Both the position numbers and the translations under genes were made by a program. Positions 41,770 through 46,866 of a DNA stretch of 46,866 nucleotides are shown one piece after another. Position 1 is the stretch's first letter; each line of letters opens with the position of its first letter. Location: NCBI GenBank assembly GCA_009379995.1, contig WHSR01000035.1:1-46866 (forward strand), read 5' to 3'. The notes beneath the pieces are model-generated. The model was not told the DNA's origin, did not search any database, and saw nothing but the letters and a program-made list of their open reading frames with translations. This DNA comes from Streptosporangiales bacterium (GTDB lineage Bacteria; Actinomycetota; Actinomycetes; Streptosporangiales; WHSR01).

Positions 41770-43232
41770 CGGAGTACCTCCCCTGTCACAGGCTTCGTCA
41801 CGGGCTCGCTGCCGCCCCGGCCGCCGACCCAGCCACCGAGCACCGCGGAGAACATCCCGGCCCGTCCGCCCGCATGGAGGATGAGCAGCCCACCGGGTCG
41901 GAACTTCGGCACCGGCTCGGTCGCCATCGCGGCGGGTACGCCCTCGTCGATCCCGGCGGCGCCGCGCACCACCTCGGCCGGGTCGAGCCGCAGCAGGCCG
42001 GCGAGTTCGTCGGCGAGCCGCTCCCGTGACCACCCGGCCTGCGCGAAGACCCGGGCGTGCTCGGGCGAGACCACGAGCGCGGCGTCGAAGGTGAGCGCCA
42101 GCTTCGGATGGGCCACCGCGCGCAGCGCGGCGGCGAAAGATCGGCTCAACGATTCGGGCGTCCGGGAGATCTGGTCGAAGACGCCGCGGGGGCCCTCGGT
42201 GGCGAAGACGGTGACGGCCGAGGTGCCCTCCGGCATTCCGCGGGCAACCGACAATGGCTCCCAGGGTGACTCGCTCTCGTTCTCCGCGAAGCAGAAGCCG
42301 ACCTTGCCGGGACTGCCAAGGGTCGCCCGGTCGACCCCGCCCGGCCTGCCGCCGCCCACGTTCTGGATCACGAGCTGAAGCGCCCGGCCGATGGTGGCGT
42401 TCGCCCGGTTGCCCTGGCCCAGCGCGTTGAGGCCGCCGTTCATGCCGATCTCCTTGGCGACCGGCCCGTTGACGATTACCGCAGGCCCTGCGGCCCAGGT
42501 GGTCGCGAGCACGCCGTGCGCGTTGAACTCGTTGGTGCACGCGGCCTCCACGGCGGCCAGCACCACGGGCAGGTACTCCGGCCTGCACCCGGCCAGAACC
42601 GCGTTGACGGCCACCTTCTCCACCGTGCACTCGACGAGGTCGGGCGGTACGACGGCGACCACCTCGTCCGGTGCGCGGGTCGTGCCCTCCAGCATGCGCA
42701 GCACGCGCGCCTCGGTCGGCGCCACCACCGGCAACCCGTCCGACCAGCCCCGGTCGTGGAGGGCTTCGGCCTCGTCCTCGAGCTCGGCGAGCTCCACCCG
42801 CCGCGACCTGAGGCGAGAGCCACCGTGCCGTACCAGCAGGGCCTCGGCGACATCCGGCTCCAGGGTCCGGGAACCGCAGCCGGGACGGTGATCCGGCAGG
42901 CCCGGACCCAACGCCGCGACACCTGTCAGCTTCTCCCACGCCGACCGCAGCCAACCCTCGGTACGCGCCTTCTCCTCGCCACCGTCGAGCCGAAGCAGCG
43001 TTGGCACAGTCTCGATGCCGAGCCGGTAGCTGATCTCCAGCTCCGTGTCGTCGACGACGCGGGCCACCTTTTCCGGGAAGGCCGGGTCGTCCTGGCTAAA
43101 GACCACCAGGCCGGCGGCCGCATCGAGCTGGGCGAGCACGGGCTCGACGAGCTGGCACGTCGGGCAGCCGCGCTTGACCACGGCCACCCAACCATCCGGG
43201 GGGACTCCCCGAGGCAGCATGCGCCACACCAT
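41766..43232 (-). CDS. thioredoxin-like protein with large UGSC-partner domain
   Basis: About 488 residues from ATG 43232 (ATG 43220 is an alternative). Residues 14-105 form a thioredoxin fold: redox motif GCPTC (Cys23/Cys26), DDTELEISYRLGIETVPTLL with the cis-proline at 77. From about 160 a long second domain follows: GWSDGLPVVAPTEARVLRML, VEKVAVNAVLAGCRPEYLPV, TTWAAGPAVIVNGPVAKEIG, MNGGLNALGQGNRANATIGR and VGFCFAENESESPW, with conserved-looking Cys202, Cys216, Cys232 and Cys314. I recognise it only as a domain found beside UGSC proteins. It ends in a TTGA overlap with the selenoprotein gene, so the two are tightly coupled. Confidence 0.8.
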   Translation of the reverse strand: MVWRMLPRGVPPDGWVAVVKRGCPTCQLVEPVLAQLDAAAGLVVFSQDDPAFPEKVARVVDDTELEISYRLGIETVPTLLRLDGGEEKARTEGWLRSAWEKLTGVAALGPGLPDHRPGCGSRTLEPDVAEALLVRHGGSRLRSRRVELAELEDEAEALHDRGWSDGLPVVAPTEARVLRMLEGTTRAPDEVVAVVPPDLVECTVEKVAVNAVLAGCRPEYLPVVLAAVEAACTNEFNAHGVLATTWAAGPAVIVNGPVAKEIGMNGGLNALGQGNRANATIGRALQLVIQNVGGGRPGGVDRATLGSPGKVGFCFAENESESPWEPLSVARGMPEGTSAVTVFATEGPRGVFDQISRTPESLSRSFAAALRAVAHPKLALTFDAALVVSPEHARVFAQAGWSRERLADELAGLLRLDPAEVVRGAAGIDEGVPAAMATEPVPKFRPGGLLILHAGGRAGMFSAVLGGWVGGRGGSEPVTKPVTGEVLR

Positions 43233-43258
43233 ACATGGATGATCCCGGGGCTGAGTAC

Positions 43259-43277
43259 CCCACCCGGGAGGGGTGGG
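43259..43277. terminator. hairpin terminator after the YdeI-like gene
   Basis: CCCACCC-GGGAG-GGGTGGG is a 7-bp perfect stem with a 5-nt loop. It lies between the YdeI-like stop and the start of the thioredoxin-like gene on the same strand, so it separates the two transcription units. Confidence 0.55.
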
Positions 43278-43288
43278 CATGGCGTGCG

Positions 43289-43888
43289 TCAGTCGCCGAG
43301 CTTGCGTTTCTGCGGGTAGATGGTCTCGCCGCGGGCAAGCATGGCGACGAACTGCTCGATCCGACGGGCTCGGGTGTCGGGGCGTTTGGCGTTCCCGACC
43401 CGGTACAGGACGGCGTAGCGGTTCTGGCTGGTGAGGATGTCGTACATCGCCTGCGCCCTGGGTTCCGCGGCCAAGGCGGCGGCGAGGTCGTCCGGCATCT
43501 CCGTGGCGGCCTGACCGGCGTAGGCCGCCTCCCAGCGTCCGTCCGCCTTGGCGCGCTCGACCTCGGCCATGCCTGCCGGGTGCATCCGACCCTCGGTCAC
43601 CAGCCGGGTGACGATGCCGACATTGCGCTTCGACCACAGGCTTCGTGCCCGGCGAGGGGTGTAGCGCTGGCGGTAGGTGGCCTCGTCCCGCCGCCTCGCC
43701 TGGCCGTCGATCCAGCCGTAGCACAGCGCTTCGTCGAGCGCCTGGTCATAGGTGAGGCTCGTCGGCTGGCTCGTTCCCTTCTTGGCGAGCACCAGCCATA
43801 CTCCGGCCGAGGTCTTGTGGTGTTCGTCCAGCCATTCCCGCCACGCGGTGGCCTCGGCGACGATCAGTTCCAGCGGTTCATCGGCCAT
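43289..43888 (-). CDS. YdeI/OmpD-associated family protein
   Basis: A 199-residue protein starting at ATG 43888 (the open frame runs upstream, but its text is not protein-like). The family core is EWLDEHHKTSAGVWLVLAKK, LTYDQALDEALCYGWIDGQA, YRQRYTPRRARSLWSKRN and EGRMHPAGMAEVERAKADGR. The C-terminus has TRARRIEQFVAMLARGETIY. The biochemical role of this family is not established. It is a single gene between the ZIP promoter region and the terminator. Confidence 0.88.
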   Translation of the reverse strand: MADEPLELIVAEATAWREWLDEHHKTSAGVWLVLAKKGTSQPTSLTYDQALDEALCYGWIDGQARRRDEATYRQRYTPRRARSLWSKRNVGIVTRLVTEGRMHPAGMAEVERAKADGRWEAAYAGQAATEMPDDLAAALAAEPRAQAMYDILTSQNRYAVLYRVGNAKRPDTRARRIEQFVAMLARGETIYPQKRKLGD

Positions 43889-43980
43889 CGTCCCTAGTTT
43901 CCCCCACCACCGGCCGGTCCGTACGAGGGCTCCGGCGGGTCGAACGAGGATTGCGATCGCGCCCCGGTATGTATAAATAC

Positions 43981-44004
43981 GGCGAGTCCGCCGGGAGGCT
44001 CGCC
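43981..44004 (+). promoter_or_regulatory. leader hairpin and promoter region of the ZIP transporter gene
   Basis: GGCGAG (43981-43986) and CTCGCC (43999-44004) form a 6-bp stem with a 12-nt loop in the probable 5' leader, just after an AT-rich TATGTATAAATAC stretch at 43968-43980 that may hold the -10. Possible leader regulation; the evidence is slight. Confidence 0.35.
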
Positions 44005-44022
44005 TAACACTGTGGATGGGCA

Positions 44023-44748
44023 ATGCTCGAGGCGTTCTTGTGGGGCCTGGCTGCGGCGTCGTCGCTGGTGGTCGGCGCGGTGGTCGGGCTGACCATCCGT
44101 ACCAGCGAGCTCGTCCGCGGATTCATCATGGCCTTCGGCAGCGGCGTGCTGATCAGCGCGCTGGCGTACGAGCTCACCGAGGAGTCGTTCAGGCTGGGCG
44201 GCGCGCTCGCCACCTGCGCCGGGCTGGCCGCGGGCGCGCTGTCGTTCTTCGTGGGCGACCTGCTGATCGCGGGCCGGGGCGGCCGCGTCCGTAAACGCTC
44301 GAACGGACGCCAGGCCGAGGAGTCGCCGCGGTCGATCGCGCTCGGTGCCGGGCTCGACGGCATCCCGGAGTCGGTTGTCATCGGACTCAGCGTGCTCGAG
44401 GGCGCCGGCTTGGGGGTGGCGGTGGTGGCGGCCGTGTTCCTGTCGAACCTGCCGGAGGCGTTGTCGGCGACCGTGGGGTTCCGCAAGTGCGGCTACTCGG
44501 CCCGGACCATCCTCGGCCTGTGGGCCGCCGTGGCCGTTGCCTCCGGCTTGGCCTCGCTGGCCGGGTTCACCCTGCTCGACGGTGCCTCGGACTTCCCGGC
44601 CAGCTTCATCCTCGCCTATGCGGCGGGCGCCGTGCTGACGATGCTGGCCGACACGATGATGCCCGAGGCGTTCGAGTACGGCGGCCGCCTGGTCGGGCTG
44701 GCGACAGTGCTCGGCTTCGGCGCGGCGTTCGCGCTTTCCCAGCTGTGA
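44023..44748 (+). CDS. ZIP-family metal transporter
   Basis: A 241-residue membrane protein with about eight helices. The ZIP core is seen in helix 4-5 region: ALGAGLDGIPESVVIGLSVL and AVVAAVFLSNLPEALSATVG, where the Asp/Glu/Asn residues replace the more common histidines of the binuclear metal site. The end, DTMMPEAFEYGGRLVGLATV, is also family-like. It imports or moves divalent metal, most often Zn, Fe or Mn. The starting ATG is at 44023. It is a separate unit next to the selenoprotein/merB block; whether it is linked by metal biology is unknown. Confidence 0.87.
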   Translation: MLEAFLWGLAAASSLVVGAVVGLTIRTSELVRGFIMAFGSGVLISALAYELTEESFRLGGALATCAGLAAGALSFFVGDLLIAGRGGRVRKRSNGRQAEESPRSIALGAGLDGIPESVVIGLSVLEGAGLGVAVVAAVFLSNLPEALSATVGFRKCGYSARTILGLWAAVAVASGLASLAGFTLLDGASDFPASFILAYAAGAVLTMLADTMMPEAFEYGGRLVGLATVLGFGAAFALSQL

Positions 44749-44788
44749 CCACATCCTCGGCAAGAGCGCATCGGCCACAATCCGAAAC

Positions 44789-45171
44789 ATGAGTGCGCGA
44801 CTGCAGGCCGTCGTAGACCAGCTCGACCTTCGCCCCCACAACCACGTACTGGAGATCGGATGTGGCCACGGGGTCGCCGCGACGATGGTCTGCGAGCGGC
44901 TCGACGGAGGCCGGCTTACTGGCATCGACCGGTCAGCGAAGATGATCGAAGCGGCGGTGCGTCGCAACACAGCGGCCGTCGCGGCCGGAAAGGCGGAGTT
45001 CCTCGTCATGAGCCTCGAGGACCTCGACCTGGGCGACCGTCGCTTCGACGTCATCTTCGCCGTTCGGGTGGGGCGTTTCACCGCGAGCCCGAACGAGCGC
45101 GTGCCCTCGTGGAGCCGCGGCTCGGGCCCGGCGGCCGGGTGCGGGCATTCTTCGACCCACCCGCGCGGTGA
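44789..45171 (+). pseudogene. class I SAM-dependent methyltransferase, small, frameshifted
   Basis: From ATG 44789 the SAM-binding core is intact: HNHVLEIGCGHGVAATMVCE (motif I), RLTGIDRSAKMIEAAVRRN and DRRFDVIFAVRVG. In the G-run near 45066-45074 the frame breaks. The next frame continues with AFHREPERARALVEPRLGPG and GRVRAFFDPPAR, ending at 45171, which is the normal C-terminus of these short methyltransferases of about 128 residues. The unbroken frame gives a similar length but an unrelated Ser/Gly-rich tail. A lost G is the simplest explanation. Confidence 0.75.
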
Positions 45172-45174
45172 AGG

Positions 45175-45810
45175 CTAGGCAGACGGGGACGACATCACGT
45201 CCCGGTCCGTCGTCCGGCGCCGGCGCAGCAGGTGCCGCACCGTCTCGACCACCGCGCTCATGGCCACCGACACGCCGATGCCGACGACCACCGCCAGCAG
45301 ATGGTTGCCCTTGAACAGACCACCGGCGAAGTACCCGATCCCCGTGGCGTACATCGCCCAACACAGCGCGGCGACCGCGTCGAAGGCGGTGAAGCGTCGA
45401 AGTGGGTAGCGCAGAGTACCCGCCGCCAGCGTCGTGGCCGTGCGCCCGCCGGGAATGAAGCGAAGCGCGACAATGATGAGCCCGCCACGCTCCAGCAGCA
45501 TCCGTTCGGCCCATTCCTGTGCGGCACGGCCCCGTCGCCCGCCCAACAGCCGGCGAACAGCCCGGCTGCCAAAGAACCGGCCGATCGCGTACGACACATG
45601 GTCACCGACAAACGCGCCGATGGCCGCGAGCACAATCACCCACAGAAGCCCTGGATCACCCGCGGCGCGCACCGCAGCCGCGGCGATCACAACCGTCTCA
45701 CTCGGCACGGCGGGGAAGAACGCGTCGATCGCGCACACCAGGAAGATCGCCGGATAGGCCGAGGGCGACCCCATGATCGAACCGATCAGCTCGTTGATGT
45801 ACTCCAACAT
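45175..45810 (-). CDS. DedA/VTT-family membrane protein
   Basis: A 211-residue protein starting at ATG 45810; earlier in-frame starts add a doubtful polar N-terminus. Typical DedA text is AIFLVCAIDAFFPAVPSETV, AIGAFVGDHVSYAIGRFFGS and the amphipathic re-entrant segment LIIVALRFIPGGRTATTLAA, which carries the conserved R-F-x-P-G-G-R. The C-terminus is Arg-rich and cytoplasmic. Members act in lipid-carrier or lipid flipping and membrane homeostasis. It is convergent with the methyltransferase gene, four nt apart. Confidence 0.88.
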   Translation of the reverse strand: MLEYINELIGSIMGSPSAYPAIFLVCAIDAFFPAVPSETVVIAAAAVRAAGDPGLLWVIVLAAIGAFVGDHVSYAIGRFFGSRAVRRLLGGRRGRAAQEWAERMLLERGGLIIVALRFIPGGRTATTLAAGTLRYPLRRFTAFDAVAALCWAMYATGIGYFAGGLFKGNHLLAVVVGIGVSVAMSAVVETVRHLLRRRRTTDRDVMSSPSA

Positions 45811-46001
45811 CACCCACCCATGGCGACTCGACCCATCAGACCAGACAATCATATGTAAGAGAAACAATACATGAGTATGAAGTCTCTATCGCCGGGTGCC
45901 ACCTGGGCAGGACCATAGGCCCGCAGGCGTGCCCGCGTAATAGGTTCAGTGCGTATACCTGGCCGAAGCGGAGTTCCGGCCGTGGGGTGAGGGAGGGCAG
46001 C

Positions 46002-46748
46002 GTGCGCCTGGGTGAAGAGGTCTTCGGGCGGTACCGCCTGACGAGGGAACCCATCAGCGAGGAGAGGGACAACGTAGAGGTCTGGATAGCCCATGACGCG
46101 GCTGAGGGTCGGGACGTCGTGCTCAAACGCGCCCGCCTGACGGGCAACGGCCAAGGCGCCTTAGGGCGGTTGCAGGCCGCGGCCCGTGCCCTCGACAGGC
46201 TCAAGGGCCACCCGCACGTGGTGGCCCTGTACGAGACCAGGCACGTGGAGGAGGGTGAGGCGGCCGGGTTCTGGCTGGTGGTGGAGTACGGGTCCGGCGG
46301 CAGCCTGGACCAGCAGCCGAGGATGCGTCCGGAGCAGGCGGCCCGCATCGGTGCGCAGATCGCCGACGCGCTGACCGCCCTGCACGCCGAGGGCATCGTG
46401 CACTGCGACGTCAAACCGGGCAACGTCGTCCTCACCGGAGACGGGACCGCCAAGCTGACCGACTTCGACTCCGCGTACCGAGTCGCCGGCCGCGTGACCG
46501 TCACGCCCAACGCCCCGCTCAGCTACACCCCTGACTACGCGGCCCGCGAGATAGCCAGAGGAAACATCCCCATCCCGGAATCGGATGTGTTTTCCCTCGC
46601 GGCCACGCTGCACGCACTCGTCGCGGGAAAGCCGCCGCGCCCCTGGGAGCACAGCGTGGAGTTCCAGGCCGAGCGGGGCGTCATCCGGGTGGACGACGAA
46701 GTCACCGGCCCATTGCGCGACGTGCTCTCCCCGGGGTTCCGCAGCTGA
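46002..46748 (+). CDS. protein-kinase-fold protein with altered catalytic motifs
   Basis: About 248 residues from GTG 46002, with GGGAGGG nine bases upstream. A kinase fold is clear: EVFGRYRLTREPIS, the ATP lysine Lys42 in DVVLKRAR, the hinge WLVVEYGSGGSLDQ, GIVHCDVKPGNVVLTGDGTA (HCD in place of HRD, Asp136 and Asn141 kept), KLTDFDSAYRV (DFD in place of DFG) and YAAREIARGNIPIPESDVFS. The Gly-rich loop is not recognisable (ISEERDNVEVW). It is a single kinase domain with no transmembrane or PASTA part. The fully conserved Asp/Asn/Lys suggest that it may still bind ATP. Confidence 0.8.
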   Translation: MRLGEEVFGRYRLTREPISEERDNVEVWIAHDAAEGRDVVLKRARLTGNGQGALGRLQAAARALDRLKGHPHVVALYETRHVEEGEAAGFWLVVEYGSGGSLDQQPRMRPEQAARIGAQIADALTALHAEGIVHCDVKPGNVVLTGDGTAKLTDFDSAYRVAGRVTVTPNAPLSYTPDYAAREIARGNIPIPESDVFSLAATLHALVAGKPPRPWEHSVEFQAERGVIRVDDEVTGPLRDVLSPGFRS

Positions 46749-46866
46749 TGTAGTGGGATAGTCCGCGAGTTCGCGGGTTGACGTGCGGGAACGTGCCGTT
46801 GGCTGTTGTGACGGCGTGTATCTAGGGGTTGGGGTTCGCTTTGGTCAGTGGCTCGCTGGGCTGAGC

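Noticed and set aside
46763..46776. CCGCGA-GT-TCGCGG hairpin after the kinase gene
   Set aside because: The 2-nt loop is too short for a stable terminator; it is likely a chance palindrome or a protein site.

Overview
This window is high-GC DNA with dense, head-to-tail genes, frequent GTG and TTG starts, ATGA/GTGA/TTGA gene overlaps and many IclR, GntR and TetR regulators. That fits a soil-type actinomycete, possibly Streptosporangiaceae-like, though the exact genus cannot be read from sequence alone. No rRNA, tRNA or CRISPR array was recognised.

Layout. (1) 0.1-7.8 kb: a CoA-dependent catabolic set (class III CoA transferase, MaoC hydratase, CitE-like lyase, LLM flavin oxidoreductase) diverges from an IclR regulator and a three-part TRAP transporter. 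The set matches activation, hydration and cleavage of a C5 dicarboxylate such as itaconate or mesaconate, and the two promoter regions share an IclR-type operator motif. (2) 7.8-12.8 kb: a cupin, an orphan molybdopterin subunit of the xanthine dehydrogenase/CoxL family, an FCD-type GntR regulator and an acyl-CoA dehydrogenase. (3) 12.8-18.9 kb: an accessory stretch with a broken RibD-like reductase, nucleotidyltransferase, DUF1579-like protein, TetR plus nitroreductase, DUF222/HNH protein, and frameshifted DoxX and MBL-fold genes. (4) 18.9-34.6 kb: a divergent amino-sugar-like locus. The minus strand carries an M20 amidohydrolase coupled to a GntR-UTRA-RidA fusion. The plus strand carries a 12-gene, nearly gap-free operon: ribose-type ABC importer with a permease-ATPase fusion, two Gfo/Idh/MocA dehydrogenases, two PLP enzymes, creatininase-family amidohydrolase, IclR, KDG-type kinase, NanE-like epimerase and N-acetylhexosamine-type kinase. 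The shared control region carries candidate sites for both regulators. (5) 34.7-39.8 kb: VOC, cupin, Rrf2, lipoprotein, small membrane protein, OsmC and MFS genes. (6) 40.0-43.2 kb: the most interesting block. A thioredoxin-like protein, a UGSC-type selenoprotein with an in-frame TGA followed at once by a strong SECIS-like hairpin, and an OsmC protein lie in series, followed by an organomercurial lyase (MerB) under its own MerR-type promoter. (7) 43.3-46.9 kb: YdeI-like, ZIP metal transporter, frameshifted methyltransferase, DedA and a kinase lacking canonical motifs.

The best candidate for an undescribed system is block 6, a thiol/selenol pathway that may handle organomercury or a related organometal. 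The second is block 4, which looks like a non-phosphorylative oxidative route for an amino sugar or amino-sugar acid with a built-in RidA imine-handling function. Six genes carry one-base frameshifts, so draft sequencing error must be considered before calling them pseudogenes. No stretch above 300 bases lacks a gene. The largest gaps, 39791-40037 and 45811-46001, hold a terminator hairpin and an AT-richer probable promoter region respectively.
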